A stretch of DNA of 64,000 bases from Anianabacter salinae (GCF_019061145.1 NZ_JAHQZS010000001.1:372001-436000); one strand, 5' to 3'; positions 17,501-27,470 are shown, counted from the stretch's first letter. A program made the numbers and translations. Notes: generated by a model not told the origin, from the sequence alone.

Positions 17501-20500
17501 CAGCGGAGCGCCCGGGTAATTGTCGTTGGTCGTGTCCGCACCGCCCTCGTCGGTCTCGCCGCCGATGATGCTGATCGAACCCGGGCCGTCTGTGTCGGCC
17601 GGATCGACGAAGAACACGTCGTCGCCGCCGCCGCCGATGCCGGTGTCGCCTGCGCCAAGCGTGATCGTGTCGTCATCGCCGCCGCCATCGACAATGTCCG
17701 CGCCGAGCCCGCCGTCCAGCGTGTCGGTGCCCGCGCCGCCCAGAAGCTGGTCGTCGCCGTCGCCGCCGGTCAGGGTGTCGTTGCCGGTGCCGCCGTCCAG
17801 CTGATCGCCGTCGCCGTTGCCCTGAAGCGTATCGTTGCCTTCGCCGCCGCGCAGGATGTCGGTGCCCGCGCCGCCGATCAGGACGTCGTCGCCGATGCCG
17901 CCATCAAGCTGGTCATTGCCCGGGCCGGCCTCAAGCCGGTCATTGCCTTCGCCGCCGTCGAGCTGGTCGTTACCCTCGCCGCCAAGAAGCGTGTCGTCGC
18001 CTTCGCCGCCGATCAGAATGTCGTCGCCGTCGTTGCCGTCGATGGTGTCGTTCCCGGTGCCGCCGTCGACGGTGTCGTTGCCCTTGTCCGCGTCGATGGT
18101 GTCGTCGCCGCCATTGCCAAGGATGGTGTCGCCGCCGGTGGTGATCTTGTCGCCGCCGCCATCGGTGGGCCCGTCGGCGTCGTCGTAGCCAAGCTCCATC
18201 GTCTCGCCGAAGTCCTCGCCGTCGACGACGCCGTCGGGGCCGTTGTTCACCAGCACGTTCTCGATCTCCGAGAAGGTGACGGTGATCGTCTCGCCCTCGT
18301 CGTTGAGGTAGCTGAACGTGCCCGCCTCGGGGTCGGTCGGATCAAAGGTCAGATCCGTGACACCCACACCGCGCAGGTCCAGAACGTCGCCGACCGGGTT
18401 CGGAGCACCCGGATAGTTATCGTTGGTGGTGTCGGTGCCGCCCTCGTCGGTTTCGCCGCCGATGATGGTGATCGCGCCGGGGCCGTCGGTGTCGGCTGTG
18501 TCCACGAAGAACACGTCGTCGCCGCCATTGCCCTGCGCGGTGTCGCCAGAGCCGACGGTGATCGTGTCGTCGTCCCCGCCACCCGAAATCGTGTCGGCAC
18601 CCTTGCCGCCGCTGATCGTGTCCGACCCGCCCTCGCCAAAGATGACATCGTTGCCGTCACCGCCGTCGATGGTGTCGTCGCCGCCAAGGCCATCGTCCAC
18701 CGGCGGAGTGCCGGGGGCGTTGAAATAGATGTCGGTGACATAGATGCCCGAGTTGTTGGGGCCGTTCTGGTCATGCTCCAGCACGATCTTGGACACCGGG
18801 CCGGGGACCGTGACCTGAAGCGTGTATCCGGCGGCGTTCGGATCGGCATAGCCGCCATTGCTGTCGGCAGTATCGTTGCCCGCAACCGTGTTGCTGTCGA
18901 CAAGCGTCAGGTTCGCGCCGCCGTCCAGGACGACCTCGATCGGCTGGCCGTTCTTGTCGAAGGCGGTGATACGCACGACGCCGTCGCCGTCGATGTCGTT
19001 CACGTTGAAGCTGACATCGGTGACCGCATCAGAGAATTCCCACTGGAAATCCCCTTCGCTGCCCTGACCGCCGGTTTCGGACTTGAGGCCGCTTGTCGCG
19101 TCGATGGCTTCGCCATCGCTGTCGATCCCGGTCACGTTCAGCGTGGCGTCGGCGCCTTCGCTGAAGTGATTTCCGGTGTCCTTGGTGCGGGTATAGGTCA
19201 CCGACACGGTGCCGGTATCCTGTGTGACGGTGCCGTCATACTCGGCGCCCGTCAGGTCCTTCCATTCAAAGCTCTCGCGCGGACCGTCCGTGCCTGGCGA
19301 GCCGCCGAGGTCGCCGTTGTCGCCGTAGATGACATCGTCGCCGTCGCCGCCGGTGATCGTGTCATTGCCAGGCGCCACGCCCGAACCGGACGCAGACGTC
19401 AGGATCACGTTGTCGATGGCCGCGCCAAGGTTGTCCTCTGCGCCGGTGCCCTCGAACTCGAGCCGGTTGTTGCCGTTGCCCGCCCCGCCCACAAGGCTGA
19501 GATTGATCGTCTCGAAGTCGGATTCGCCGGTGTTGCTTGGGTCGATGGTCGCGACCAGCTCGCCCCCCCAGTAGACATTCACCAGGTTTTCGGCCGGGCC
19601 GTCCGTCGATGTGAGGTCCTTGGCATCGCTGACGTCGAACTTCAGGTCATAGGTCTGGCCATCGACGATACCGCCGATGTCCTGGCCGATGCGGATGTTG
19701 CCTGGGCTGGCATCCATGTCCAGCCAGTTGTCGCCGTCCGTCGCCTCCATGCCGCCGCGGCCGTCGTTGTGAAGGTCGACGTTCTCGGCGGGATCGGTGG
19801 TGGTCCAGCCGGGCACGCCGCCGGTGCCGACAAAGCCGTAGCCGGTAGCGGTCATGCCCGAGACGTTCTCGAACGATCCGTTCTGGATCAGGTTCCCGCC
19901 GCCATTCGTGCCGCCATCGCCATAGATCGTGTCTTTGCCCGATCCGCCGTCGATGGTGTCGTCGCCGCCATTGCCGAAGATCGTGTCGTCGCCGGTGCCG
20001 CCATCGATGATGTCGTCGCCTGCGCCCTGAATTTCCACATCACCCGCGACGACGTCGCCGCCCGCGTCGAAATAAACGTTCGACACCTGCATGTCGCTGT
20101 CGGCGTGGCCGACATTGAGGTGCTCGATCTCGATGCGAGAGACGGGGCCCGCGATCTCGACCAGGACCGAGTACTTGGCGTCGCTCGGCGCGCCGCCATT
20201 GTCGTGGTCGTCGTCAGATGTGGCTGTGTCGCTTCCCGGCTGACCATCCTTGCTGGACAGTACCACCCCGGTGCCGGCATCCGTCATCGTGACCGGAATC
20301 AGGTTGTTGTTGGCGTCATAGGCGCGGATCTGCACCTGAGAGTCGAAATCAAGGTCGCTCACGCGGAAATCGACGTTCGAGACGGCTTCGGAAAAGCCAA
20401 GCTCGACCACGGCGCGGTCGTCGTCATCATTCGTCTCAAAGGCCAGGTTGCTGCCCTTGTTGACGGCGCCAAGGCCACCTGTGTCGATGCCGTCGACGTT

Positions 20501-21448
20501 GCCGTGCGAAGTCTCGTATTCGATTTCCGTGCTCTTGTCGGTCAGAATCCTGAACGACACATCGACCGTTCCGGTGTCCTGCGTGAAATGCGCGGCATCA
20601 TGCTCGTCGCCGTAGCCGGGCGCCTTGCTCCACTCGAACACTTCGCGGGTCGCGCCGCCAGTTGCGCCGTCGCCAAAGCCGCCGTCGCCATAGATCGTGT
20701 CGCTCCCGGCGCTGCCCGAGATCGTGTCGTCGCCCGAGCCGCCGCCGATCAGGTCGTCGCCGCCCGCGCCGTCGATCGTGTCATTGCCGCCGTTGCCGTC
20801 GATGATGTCCGCGCCAGCGGTGATCTTGTCGCCGCCGCCATCGTTTGCACCATCGGCGTCGTCATAGCCAAGGCCCATCGTCTCGCCGGATTCCTCGCCG
20901 TCGACGACGCCCGTCGCGCCGGACCCAGGGGGGGCGACCACGGGGGCGGCGATGGTGGTGTTGTCGGCGGACTGGTTGGAAAACCAGCCGGAGAAATTGG
21001 ATTCGGTGACTTCGGTGATCTCGACCTTCGAGATCTGCAGATTGTCGAGCGATCCGTTGTTGTAGAGATCGCTGATGAAGACGTCGCCGTTCTGGTTCTG
21101 GATCAGCACGACCTTGATCGTCTGTTCGACCCCGTTGGGGTCGGTCACGACGACGTTCGCCTCGACCGAGGCGTCGGTCTTGGTGGTAAGCGACCCGCTG
21201 CCGAGGTTGTAGCTTACCGTGTCGGACGTGCCGAGAAGCGCGTCATCATCCGCCACCGCGCCGTCGCCGCCGTCCTTGAGCGTGGCCGTGACCACCTTCA
21301 GCGCCGTATGGTCGACCGACGTTCCGACCAGATCATCGGCCTTTTCCGCATCCGTGTTGTGAAAGAGAAGGCTGCTTTCGCTCGTGTCGATCGAGGCGAA
21401 ATTGCCAAGGTACACAAGGTTCACGATCTTGGTCGAAGAGAACGTCAT
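14543..21448 (-). CDS. Giant RTX calcium-binding protein with C-terminal Hint domain
   Basis: A 2301-residue acidic protein. Residues 1-170 form a unique N-terminal domain. GGxGxDxhx nonapeptides occur from about 215 onward in several blocks. Two related beta-rich domains lie at about 268-460 (REVFEWSK...) and 724-895 (RESFEWKD...). Residues 519-683 look like a DUF642/carbohydrate-binding module ([14 protein letters not shown]...WLDMD...[10 protein letters not shown]). A ~300-residue unit with GE-GETM-GYDDADG and DVFFVD...GGETDEGG signatures is repeated in tandem in the middle. From 2112 ([20 protein letters not shown]) is a Hint_2 domain with the nucleophilic Cys and SPQHRM. No Sec signal is seen; such proteins normally leave by type I secretion, but no exporter is nearby. 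GGAGA precedes the ATG. Confidence 0.92.
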   Translation of the reverse strand: MTFSSTKIVNLVYLGNFASIDTSESSLLFHNTDAEKADDLVGTSVDHTALKVVTATLKDGGDGAVADDDALLGTSDTVSYNLGSGSLTTKTDASVEANVVVTDPNGVEQTIKVVLIQNQNGDVFISDLYNNGSLDNLQISKVEITEVTESNFSGWFSNQSADNTTIAAPVVAPPGSGATGVVDGEESGETMGLGYDDADGANDGGGDKITAGADIIDGNGGNDTIDGAGGDDLIGGGSGDDTISGSAGSDTIYGDGGFGDGATGGATREVFEWSKAPGYGDEHDAAHFTQDTGTVDVSFRILTDKSTEIEYETSHGNVDGIDTGGLGAVNKGSNLAFETNDDDDRAVVELGFSEAVSNVDFRVSDLDFDSQVQIRAYDANNNLIPVTMTDAGTGVVLSSKDGQPGSDTATSDDDHDNGGAPSDAKYSVLVEIAGPVSRIEIEHLNVGHADSDMQVSNVYFDAGGDVVAGDVEIQGAGDDIIDGGTGDDTIFGNGGDDTIDGGSGKDTIYGDGGTNGGGNLIQNGSFENVSGMTATGYGFVGTGGVPGWTTTDPAENVDLHNDGRGGMEATDGDNWLDMDASPGNIRIGQDIGGIVDGQTYDLKFDVSDAKDLTSTDGPAENLVNVYWGGELVATIDPSNTGESDFETINLSLVGGAGNGNNRLEFEGTGAEDNLGAAIDNVILTSASGSGVAPGNDTITGGDGDDVIYGDNGDLGGSPGTDGPRESFEWKDLTGAEYDGTVTQDTGTVSVTYTRTKDTGNHFSEGADATLNVTGIDSDGEAIDATSGLKSETGGQGSEGDFQWEFSDAVTDVSFNVNDIDGDGVVRITAFDKNGQPIEVVLDGGANLTLVDSNTVAGNDTADSNGGYADPNAAGYTLQVTVPGPVSKIVLEHDQNGPNNSGIYVTDIYFNAPGTPPVDDGLGGDDTIDGGDGNDVIFGEGGSDTISGGKGADTISGGGDDDTITVGSGDTAQGNGGDDVFFVDTADTDGPGAITIIGGETDEGGTDTTNDNYPGAPNPVGDVLDLRGVGVTDLTFDPTDPEAGTFSYLNDEGETITVTFSEIENVLVNNGPDGVVDGEDFGETMELGYDDADGPTDGGGDKITTGGDTILGNGGDDTIDADKGNDTVDGGTGNDTIDGNDGDDILIGGEGDDTLLGGEGNDQLDGGEGNDRLEAGPGNDQLDGGIGDDVLIGGAGTDILRGGEGNDTLQGNGDGDQLDGGTGNDTLTGGDGDDQLLGGAGTDTLDGGLGADIVDGGGDDDTITLGAGDTGIGGGGDDVFFVDPADTDGPGSISIIGGETDEGGADTTNDNYPGAPLPLGDVLDLRGVDVVSFTPDGLDPEAGVVVYRNGDGEEITVAYTQIENVLIDPKAPDGIVDGEEFGETMGPGYDDADGPTDGGGDLIDGADGLDDVIEGNGGDDIIDAGLGNDDVDGGTGNDTIDGNVGNDTIKGGEGNDTLSGGAGTDTILGGTGDDVIDGGADNDALFGEAGNDTINGGEGNDQLGGGAGSDTLDGGEGGDLIEGGGDDDTITVGAFDTARGEGGDDVFFVDPTQTTGPGFATITGGETDEGGADTTNDDYPGAPNLIGDVLDLRSVKLESFSPDGGDPASESGTFSYLNADSELVTVRYTEIENVILPPPPAPPGPVDGLETGEGMNPGYTDAQGDQIDGTDGNDDEIYGNGGNDVINSGLGDDIVDGGSGDDVFVIAEEGNGIDNDQIIGGETGETNGDTLTTAPISDDLTVTLSAPETGTITDGTDTTTFEEIETITLGGGDDTVTGSTGDDTVDTGGGDDTVNAGDGNDTITGGGGSDTVDGGDGDDVIDTSGGTPLTALPDRGFPGYDTNNDGDLTDPTDVPPIPADGNPNDDKDTVFGGAGNDTIKTGDDDDFIDGGDGDDTIDGGLDDDIIKGGKGEDFIVGGEGADDIDGGEDDDTIYGGLDPIFPDVLNLIDDPAPGTAPDPDPTNGLDVIRGGAGNDRIFGQDDDDILYGDDGDDTIDGGRDDDQLFGGEGTDTLIGGQGNDTLRGGAGNDTMSGGDDRDLFIDLNGGDIVDGGTGSTKPSDIDDFDTLNLRGLKQYDIVDTVDVDGNSTSGRVEFRDGTTPDIVFSEIEEIVVCFTRGTMIQTATGEKAIEDLDVGEMIVTRDHGLQPMRWVGSRKVPAKGRLAPIRIKAGAMKNDRDLLVSPQHRMLVEGWRAELLFNDREVLVAAKHLVNGDTIFVDEGGEVEYFHMLFDTHELVYANGAPSESFHPGEMGFEALEDEAREEVLTLFPELRIDASAYGRAARESLKAHEGKMLADNPDFLI
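15340..18700 (-). repeat. RTX nonapeptide-coding repeats and tandem ~300-residue modules
   Basis: Within the RTX gene, degenerate 27-nt units encode GGxGxDxhx repeats. On a larger scale the GETM-GYDDADG linker recurs near 20900, 18200, 17310 and 16490. The last three mark consecutive modules of about 900 and 820 nt, each containing an RTX block, a DVFFVD segment, a GGETDEGG segment, a DVLDLR strand and an EIENV strand. Confidence 0.75.
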
Positions 21449-21710
21449 AATAGGTCTCCATCACTGCAAGCAGCGGCAGCTGTTCGCTTTCAGTTGAAGG
21501 GAGGAGTGCGACCGGCCCCCACGACCGAATCCCGCCATTGTTCCGCCACAAGCTATGCCGTAGATCGGCGATAGCTAACTGCAAATTTACAAAGTTCTTG
21601 CGCCAATTACTGCGGATCAGGCAATATACAGGTCCAAAGTATTGCAAATTTACATGCTACAGTGTGGGCGTGGCGCACAATCCCGAACAGCCGACCGGAG
21701 TGTTTCTTCA
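21449..21710. promoter_or_regulatory. Divergent regulatory region with two identical 12-bp repeats
   Basis: This 262-bp region separates the RTX gene from the orphan regulator and is more AT-rich than its surroundings. The 12-mer TGCAAATTTACA occurs twice in the same orientation, at 21580-21591 and 21643-21654, with start points exactly 63 bp apart (six helical turns). Each contains the dyad AAATTT. They are candidate binding sites for a regulator acting on either gene, possibly the one encoded at 21711. Confidence 0.55.
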
Positions 21711-22583
21711 ATGAAATCAGTCATCCGAATCAGACAAAGCAGCGGAACGCGGCTGGCCTACTCCGAACAGTTCCTGATGGGCGAGCTGCTGGAAGAGGCG
21801 TCGCACGCCTCTGATCCCGACTTCAGCGCGTTCCAGGTGGACACCCTTCGCGGCCTCAACCGGACGTTCGACGCCGATGCCATGTCGGTTGTCCACTGTA
21901 CGCTGGATGCCAACCAGATGATCGCCTCGATTGCCCGGATGGCGTTTCACAGCATGGCCGAGAACGAGCTGGACGCCTATCGCCGCGTCCAGCACCTTGA
22001 CGTGACCCGGCCCGCGATCTTTCGCAATGTCGGCACCGCCGTCTTCAACACCGATTTCCGGCCGCTCGACGCCTGGCAAAAGACCGACATCTTCCGCGAC
22101 TACTACCTGCCGCTGGGAATGCTGCACACCGCCAGCCTTGCCTACGCGGTGCAGAACCTTGCCCGCGCACGGCTGCAGATCACCTATTTCAAGAAGATCG
22201 GGCGGCAGTTCGACGCGTCGCTGCACAAGGATGAAGTCGAATTCCTCTCGATCCCGTTCTTCATTGCCTGGTCGTTCCGCTGTGGCCTGATCGACCATGT
22301 GACCTGCAAACGCTGGCTGCGGCTGTTGATCGGGCGTACGCCGACGCAGCTTTTCCTGCTGCGCGCGATGGCCTCGATGCCGCGCTATTCGATCGATGTT
22401 CTGGCGGACCGCTTCGGTCTGGGCGCGCGGATGGTGAACCACCATTTCGCCGAGGTCTACGACAGCATCCTGCCCGAGCTGGAGGCGCCCTACGAGGTGC
22501 CTGGCAACGCCTCGCGCATGGTCGATCTGGCGCAGGCTTTCGGGTTCCTGAGGCTGGCCGGCGACTATCGCGCCAGACCCTGA
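21711..22583 (+). CDS. Putative transcriptional regulator divergent from the RTX gene (LuxR-like layout)
   Basis: A 290-residue soluble protein I cannot assign firmly. The middle (about 90-180: DIFRDYYLPLGMLHTASLAY... R...FD...E) resembles the sensor part of some LuxR-like proteins. Near the C-terminus YSIDVLADRFGLGARMVNHH has a helix-turn-helix spacing, but the domain is not a clean GerE match. The ATG at 21711 has a CGGAG site about 10 nt upstream. A longer frame from 21642 would cross the second 12-bp repeat and is less likely. Divergence from the RTX gene and the shared repeat-bearing spacer suggest it regulates that gene. Confidence in a coding gene is high, in function low. Confidence 0.6.
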   Translation: MKSVIRIRQSSGTRLAYSEQFLMGELLEEASHASDPDFSAFQVDTLRGLNRTFDADAMSVVHCTLDANQMIASIARMAFHSMAENELDAYRRVQHLDVTRPAIFRNVGTAVFNTDFRPLDAWQKTDIFRDYYLPLGMLHTASLAYAVQNLARARLQITYFKKIGRQFDASLHKDEVEFLSIPFFIAWSFRCGLIDHVTCKRWLRLLIGRTPTQLFLLRAMASMPRYSIDVLADRFGLGARMVNHHFAEVYDSILPELEAPYEVPGNASRMVDLAQAFGFLRLAGDYRARP

Positions 22584-22597
22584 TCGCCTTAGACGGA

Positions 22598-22624
22598 ACG
22601 GGCCGCCCTTGCCGGGCGGCCCGT
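22598..22624. terminator. Convergent terminator hairpin
   Basis: Perfect 11-bp GC-rich stem (ACGGGCCGCCC / GGGCGGCCCGT) with a 5-nt loop, placed between the orphan regulator and the TRAP large permease, which converge here. No U-run of note; likely bidirectional. Confidence 0.75.
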
Positions 22625-22643
22625 ATCCTCCGTGTCCTTCAGA

Positions 22644-25286
22644 TCAGAAGTTCAGCGAGATATCGCGGTGGTTGGCGTTGCACGCTGCAACGTCGAGCGC
22701 CTGTTCGCGCGGCAGGCGAGGCTGGCTGCGAAGGCCGATGGTGTCGCGGATCGCGGCCTCGTAGGCGCGCAGGTCCGGCAACAACTCGGCCTCGGCGCGG
22801 GTCCGCCATTCGATCTCGCTTTGCAGCAACGCCTGTGCCTCGGCCATGATCGTGTCGGCCTCGTCAAAGTTGCCATCCTCGATCTCGCCGCGGGCGTCCG
22901 ACAAGAGGCTGCGGATTTCCCGCGCCGCCGGAACGTCTCCGATGGCACTTTCGACCGGGCGGAACACGTCGTCGACCGTATCCTCGTCCAGCGTCGGCGC
23001 CGCTTCGCGCAGGCGGTTCAATTCCGCCTCGAACGGGGGAAGCCGGTCTGCAGCAGCGATGATGTCGATCAGTTCAGGCACCGGCTGATAGGCCTGATCC
23101 ACGGTGCGCTGGAACAGTTGCCGCGCCCTGCGGTCTGCCGACGCAAGTTCGTTGAAGGCGGCCTGCGTGTCCAGCCAGTCGTCCGGGATCTGTGCCTCGA
23201 GCGCGGCAAGCTCTTGTTCCCGTTCGGCGATACGCGCCTCAAGCCGGTCGGGGTCGCCAAAGCCGCGCGACAGAAGTGTCCGGGCCTCTTCCAGATTGTC
23301 GTTGATCCGGTTCATGTCCCGTTCGATCCGCCGCACGACGGTGTGGACCGGACGGTATTCCGGCGCGGCCTGTTCCATGGCCAGGTCGGCCTCATTGATC
23401 TCATTCATCAACGGGATGGCCTGAGCCGCCTTTTCCAGACCTTCCTGCCAATCGCGTGACAGCGAAGCGGGCAGGTAGGACACGTCCAGCCCCTGCGCAC
23501 GCTCTATCGCCGCCGAGATCTCGTCGCCGCGGTCCTCGAACTCGTCGTGGATGTAGTCGGCGATGCAGTATTGCAGGCCGGGGTTCACTGGCGGCGGGGC
23601 CGTCACGGCCAGCAGCGATGTGCGCGCGGGCAGGTAGTTCACCAGCGGCGGGTAGAATGCGACGACGACAAGGGCCAGAAGCTGCAGCCCGATGAAGGCG
23701 ATCACGCCGCGATAGATCGACACCGTGCGCACCGCCTTTGGAGCGACGCCCCTCAGGTAGAACAGTGCAAAGCCGAAAGGCGGTGTCAGAAAGGACGTCT
23801 GGATGTTCAGGCCGATCATGACGCCGAGCCAGACGGCGGTGATGTTCGCCGAAGGATCGGCCAGCAGGATTGGCGCGATGATCGGCACCACGACCACGGC
23901 GATCTCGATGAAGTCGAGGAAGAAGCCGAGAACGAAGATCACCAACATGACGATGAAGAACTTCGACCAGAACCCGCCGGGCAATCCGTTCAGGAAGTCC
24001 CGGACGAGGTCTTCGCCGCCGAAGGCCCGGAAGGCGGCCGTCAGCATCGCGGCGCCCAGAAGGATGATAAAGACCAGCGACGTCGTCTTGGCCGTTTCCA
24101 CCATCACCTCGGACAGCGTGTTCTCCATCTTGAAGGCGCGCAGGGCGCTCCAGATCAGCGAGGCGACGACAAGCACGGTGCCAAGGACACCGATGTAGAT
24201 GCCGGTCATGGTCGCACCCGTGGCAAGCACCTGCTTGATGTTCATCGGGAAATACGCGAGCGCCAGCGCGATCAGGGCAAGCCCCGCAATCGCGAGGGCC
24301 GCAGGCACGAAGATGTTGCGCGTTCCGGCCTTGGGCAATCGGTAGCCCGCCATCACCAGCGCACCCGCCGCGCCGATGGCCCCAGCCTGGTTGACCGTCG
24401 CGATGCCCGCGATGATCGAGCCGAGCACGAGGAAGATCAGCGCCAGCGGCGGCACCAGCGTCAGGACAACGTCCAGCCAGAACTTGGCGTTGCGCTTGCC
24501 CTCGTAGGGCACGGACGGCGCGTCCTTGGGCCGAAGGATGGCGAAGACCAGGATGTAGAGCATGTAAAGCCCGACAAGCACGAGGCCGGGCACGAAGGCG
24601 CCAAGGAACATCTCGCCCGCGCTGGTCGAGGTGACGGCGTATTCGCTGGGCAAGGACAGCTCGCCCGTGGACTGCTTGTAGAGCGCCGTGCGGATGGTTC
24701 CCGCCTGATCGGACGCCGACGCAAGCTGGTCGGCAAGGATGATGAGAACGATCGATGGCGGGATGATCTGGCCCAGCGTCCCCGACGCGGCGATCGTGCC
24801 GGTGGCAAGCTGCGGCGAATAGTTGTTGCGCAGCATCGCGGGCAGAGAGATCAGGCCCATCGCGACCACGGTGGCGCCGACGATGCCAGTGGTGGCGGCC
24901 AGCAGCGCGCCGACGAACACCACCGAGATGCCAAGGCCGCCCGGGATCGGGCCAAAGAGTTGCGCCATGGTGACCAGCAGGTCCTCGGCGATCTTGGACC
25001 GCTGCAGCATGATGCCCATGAAGATGAACAGCGGAATCGCGATAAGCGTATCCCTGTCGACCTCCCAATAGACCCCTCGAAGGTTGGTCACCCCCGCTGA
25101 CAGCCATTGTGACGGCCCGCCCGAGTGAAAGAAGATGTCGGTGTTGCCGGCGAACAGATAGCCCGACGCGGCTGCAAGGCCGATGGTCAGGATCGCGGCG
25201 CCGGGCAGGGCAAAGGCCACCGGGTAGCCCGAGCCCAGCGCGAACGCCATGATGCCGATGAGGAGAAGAAGGAAGAAGATTTCCAT
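22644..25286 (-). CDS. TRAP transporter large permease (DctM type) with long C-terminal helical extension
   Basis: An 880-residue protein. Residues 1-565 are the DctM membrane domain, with about 13-14 helices and motifs such as FIFMGIMLQRSKIAEDLL, TGIVGATVVAMGLISLPAML and ASGTLGQIIPPSIVLIILA. Insertions make the membrane part longer than the usual ~430 residues. From about 568 to 880 follows a hydrophilic, charged, helix-rich tail (IAEREQELAALEAQIP, NLEEARTLLSRG) with coiled-coil character, not part of the standard fold. The subunit carries out sodium-driven substrate uptake with the DctQ and DctP partners downstream on the map (upstream in transcription). It lies 15 bp after the small permease gene. 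Confidence 0.9.
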   Translation of the reverse strand: MEIFFLLLLIGIMAFALGSGYPVAFALPGAAILTIGLAAASGYLFAGNTDIFFHSGGPSQWLSAGVTNLRGVYWEVDRDTLIAIPLFIFMGIMLQRSKIAEDLLVTMAQLFGPIPGGLGISVVFVGALLAATTGIVGATVVAMGLISLPAMLRNNYSPQLATGTIAASGTLGQIIPPSIVLIILADQLASASDQAGTIRTALYKQSTGELSLPSEYAVTSTSAGEMFLGAFVPGLVLVGLYMLYILVFAILRPKDAPSVPYEGKRNAKFWLDVVLTLVPPLALIFLVLGSIIAGIATVNQAGAIGAAGALVMAGYRLPKAGTRNIFVPAALAIAGLALIALALAYFPMNIKQVLATGATMTGIYIGVLGTVLVVASLIWSALRAFKMENTLSEVMVETAKTTSLVFIILLGAAMLTAAFRAFGGEDLVRDFLNGLPGGFWSKFFIVMLVIFVLGFFLDFIEIAVVVVPIIAPILLADPSANITAVWLGVMIGLNIQTSFLTPPFGFALFYLRGVAPKAVRTVSIYRGVIAFIGLQLLALVVVAFYPPLVNYLPARTSLLAVTAPPPVNPGLQYCIADYIHDEFEDRGDEISAAIERAQGLDVSYLPASLSRDWQEGLEKAAQAIPLMNEINEADLAMEQAAPEYRPVHTVVRRIERDMNRINDNLEEARTLLSRGFGDPDRLEARIAEREQELAALEAQIPDDWLDTQAAFNELASADRRARQLFQRTVDQAYQPVPELIDIIAAADRLPPFEAELNRLREAAPTLDEDTVDDVFRPVESAIGDVPAAREIRSLLSDARGEIEDGNFDEADTIMAEAQALLQSEIEWRTRAEAELLPDLRAYEAAIRDTIGLRSQPRLPREQALDVAACNANHRDISLNF

Positions 25287-25301
25287 GATGCTGTCCCGGC
25301 C

Positions 25302-26288
25302 TTAGTGTGCGGCTGTGCCGTCGCGCTCGACACGGCCGGGTTCATCCCGCCAGTCGGCAAAGGCTTCGAAGAGGTAGGCGACGAACTGGATCAGCATCGT
25401 CGCGGCAAAAATGCCAAGGAAAGCGGCCATCTGGTACTTGATGTACATGCCCGCCGGTCCCGACTGCGAGATCTCGAAGTTGCGCACCGGTGCGTTTATC
25501 AGCGACTGCGGTCCGTCAAATCCGATGTAGAGGATCGTCCACGCGGTCACGATGCCCAGCAGAAGCGTTCCGAAGGTGTTGGCGCGGCCCTTGGCGCGCT
25601 CCGAGAAGCCGGAATACAGCACATCGACGCGCACATGGCCTTCTGCAAGCAGCGTATGTGCCGAGGCGAAGAGGAACAGCGCGGCATACCAGTAGCGCAC
25701 GAGATCGCCCATGAACGCCTGTTCATAGGAGAACACGAAGCGCGAAATCACGATCAGCAACTCGGCGACCACGATCAGCAACGCAAGCCAGACAAATCCG
25801 AGGCTGCGCGTGAACAGCGCCAGCACGAAGCCCGCGACGATCAGGGGGACATGCACATTCATCGCGGTCCAGCTGGCGCGGGCAAGCCCGACCGACACGC
25901 TTTCGGGGAAGAACTGCACCAGCATGCCTTCGATCCGCATGAAGGCGATGGCGGCATCTGCGACGCCGACGAAGAACACGCCGAAGAAGAATGCGCGAAT
26001 GAGGTAAGCGTTGAAGTCGCTGATCCGTCTGGCCTCGTAACGCAAGGAGCGGTCAGGCGAGGATGCGACGACGACGGCCGGAAGAATGAGGGCGACCAGC
26101 AAGAGGACGAGTTGCGTCCACGCGCCCGCGCTGCCACCCGAAAAAGCGTCGAACGCACCGGGAAAATCATAGGCCACGGTCAGGAAGTTGGCGATCTGGT
26201 GGGCGGCCAGCAGAAACAGCATGGTCCAGCCGAAGTAGCGCACCAGCGGCGCACGCCGTCCGGTCCTTTCGATGCTTGCGTCGGTCAT
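25302..26288 (-). CDS. TRAP transporter small permease (DctQ type, enlarged)
   Basis: A 328-residue membrane protein with about 7-8 hydrophobic helices; classic DctQ has four in about 170 residues. The C-terminal half carries DctQ-like features: FLFASAHTLLAEGHVRVDVL is the usual conserved stretch, with R-D near the helix end. The N-terminal half is an extra membrane region. Gene order (binding protein, small permease, large permease) is that of mannitol/chloroaromatic-type TRAP systems, which often have such enlarged small subunits. It starts 97 nt downstream of the binding-protein gene, across a stem-loop. Confidence 0.85.
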   Translation of the reverse strand: MTDASIERTGRRAPLVRYFGWTMLFLLAAHQIANFLTVAYDFPGAFDAFSGGSAGAWTQLVLLLVALILPAVVVASSPDRSLRYEARRISDFNAYLIRAFFFGVFFVGVADAAIAFMRIEGMLVQFFPESVSVGLARASWTAMNVHVPLIVAGFVLALFTRSLGFVWLALLIVVAELLIVISRFVFSYEQAFMGDLVRYWYAALFLFASAHTLLAEGHVRVDVLYSGFSERAKGRANTFGTLLLGIVTAWTILYIGFDGPQSLINAPVRNFEISQSGPAGMYIKYQMAAFLGIFAATMLIQFVAYLFEAFADWRDEPGRVERDGTAAH

Positions 26289-26335
26289 TGATGTCCCCGG
26301 AATTCGGTGCCCGTCCCTGGGCTACCCCAAAAGGC

Positions 26336-26362
26336 GCGAAAGCCGGGAAACCCGGCTTTCGC
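26336..26362 (-). terminator. Intra-operon stem-loop after the TRAP binding-protein gene
   Basis: Perfect 12-bp stem (GCGAAAGCCGGG / CCCGGCTTTCGC) with a 3-nt loop in the gap between binding-protein and small-permease genes. On the minus strand it is followed by GCCTTTTGG. Such elements usually cause partial termination or protect the upstream mRNA, giving more binding protein than permease. Confidence 0.75.
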
Positions 26363-26384
26363 TTCTTGGTCTCGCAAGCTGAAC

Positions 26385-27470
26385 TCAGCCCAGGTCGAGA
26401 ACGCGGTTACGCTGGTTGACGAAGGTCGTCTCGAACTGCGCCATGAAGCCGCCGATCTCGCGCAGCTTCGCCTGGAAGCCGTCGTCGATCCGGGTGGCGA
26501 GTTCGGAATGTGCGCGGGTTTCCTCGAACACTTCCGCCGACGCTTCTCCGAAGGCATCCCAAATGTCGTCGTTGAACGCTTCGACCTGCACACCGTGCTC
26601 GTCGATCAGGCGCTGCAGGTAGACCCCGTTGAGAGCCGCCGCTTCCTCGTGCGAGGCCGCGAGTTCCATGTAGGACGCCGCAGTGATGACTTCCTTTTCC
26701 CAATCGGTCAGGGTGCCCCACCAGGATGCGTTCATGCCGAGGGCAAGACCGCCGCCCGGCTCGTGCATGCCGCCGGTGTAGTAGTACTGCGCCGCTTCGT
26801 AGAACTTCATGAAGAAGTCATTGTAGGGGCCGACCCACTCGGTCGCTTCGATCGAGCCCGACACGAGGTTTTCGTAGATCTGGCCGCCCGGAAGCGACAC
26901 GGTCGACGCGCCGAGTTTGGTCATCACCTGGCCGCCGAGGCCGGGGATACGCATTTTCAGGCCCTGAAGGTCGTCACGGCTTTCGATGCGCTTGTTGAAC
27001 CAGCCGCCGGCCTGGGTGCCGGTCGAGCCGCAGGCGATGTTTTTGAGGCCGAATTCGCCCGCCAGTTCGTCCCAAAGTTCCTGACCGCCGGCATACTTGA
27101 TCCAGGCGTTCCACTCGGGCGTGGTCATGCCGAACGGAACCGAGGTGAAATACGCCCATGCCGGGTGCTTGCCGGTCCAGTAGTAGTCGGCGCCGATGTA
27201 GGCTTGGCTGTTGCCGGACGCGACTTCGTCGAACGAGTCGAATGCGCCGACGCGCTCGCCCGCAGCGAAGTACTGGGTCTGGATGCGGCCGTCGGACAGC
27301 GACGTGATGTTGTCGGACAGGCGCTGGGCCGAGATGCCGAGACCGGGGAAGTCACGCGGCCAGGTCGATACGATCACCATTTCCTTGCGCTCTTGCGCAA
27401 TGGCGGGGGCTGCCAGGGTTGTGGCAGCGGTGCCGAGCGCGGCGCCCTTCAGAAATTTACGACGTTCCAT
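26385..27470 (-). CDS. TRAP transporter solute-binding protein (DctP/TakP-like), Tat-exported
   Basis: A 361-residue periplasmic receptor. The N-terminus MERRKFLKGAALGTAA is a twin-arginine signal (RRKFLK) ending at an AxA site around APAIAQ. The mature part has typical DctP segments: GERVGAFDSFDEVASGNSQA, LQGLKMRIPGLGGQVMTKLG and ENLVSGSIEATEWVGPYNDF, the last including the Arg/Glu-Trp region used for carboxylate binding in TakP-like proteins that bind 2-oxoacids. I chose the ATG at 27470: AAGGAGGA lies 10 nt upstream, while the ATG at 27479 is only 1 nt from it. Substrate is probably an organic acid; exact ligand unknown. Confidence 0.9.
   Translation of the reverse strand: MERRKFLKGAALGTAATTLAAPAIAQERKEMVIVSTWPRDFPGLGISAQRLSDNITSLSDGRIQTQYFAAGERVGAFDSFDEVASGNSQAYIGADYYWTGKHPAWAYFTSVPFGMTTPEWNAWIKYAGGQELWDELAGEFGLKNIACGSTGTQAGGWFNKRIESRDDLQGLKMRIPGLGGQVMTKLGASTVSLPGGQIYENLVSGSIEATEWVGPYNDFFMKFYEAAQYYYTGGMHEPGGGLALGMNASWWGTLTDWEKEVITAASYMELAASHEEAAALNGVYLQRLIDEHGVQVEAFNDDIWDAFGEASAEVFEETRAHSELATRIDDGFQAKLREIGGFMAQFETTFVNQRNRVLDLG

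Noticed and set aside
15340-18700. Short regular DNA repeats resembling a CRISPR array
   Set aside because: The units are in frame, 27 nt, degenerate and encode GGxGxDxhx; no spacers, leader or cas genes.
14522-21574. A 2350-codon open frame on the plus strand across the RTX gene
   Set aside because: It is the antisense image of the Gly/Asp-rich RTX repeats, whose codons rarely yield stops on the other strand. Its translation is low-complexity (Val/Ala/Asp), and the minus-strand frame has clear domains.
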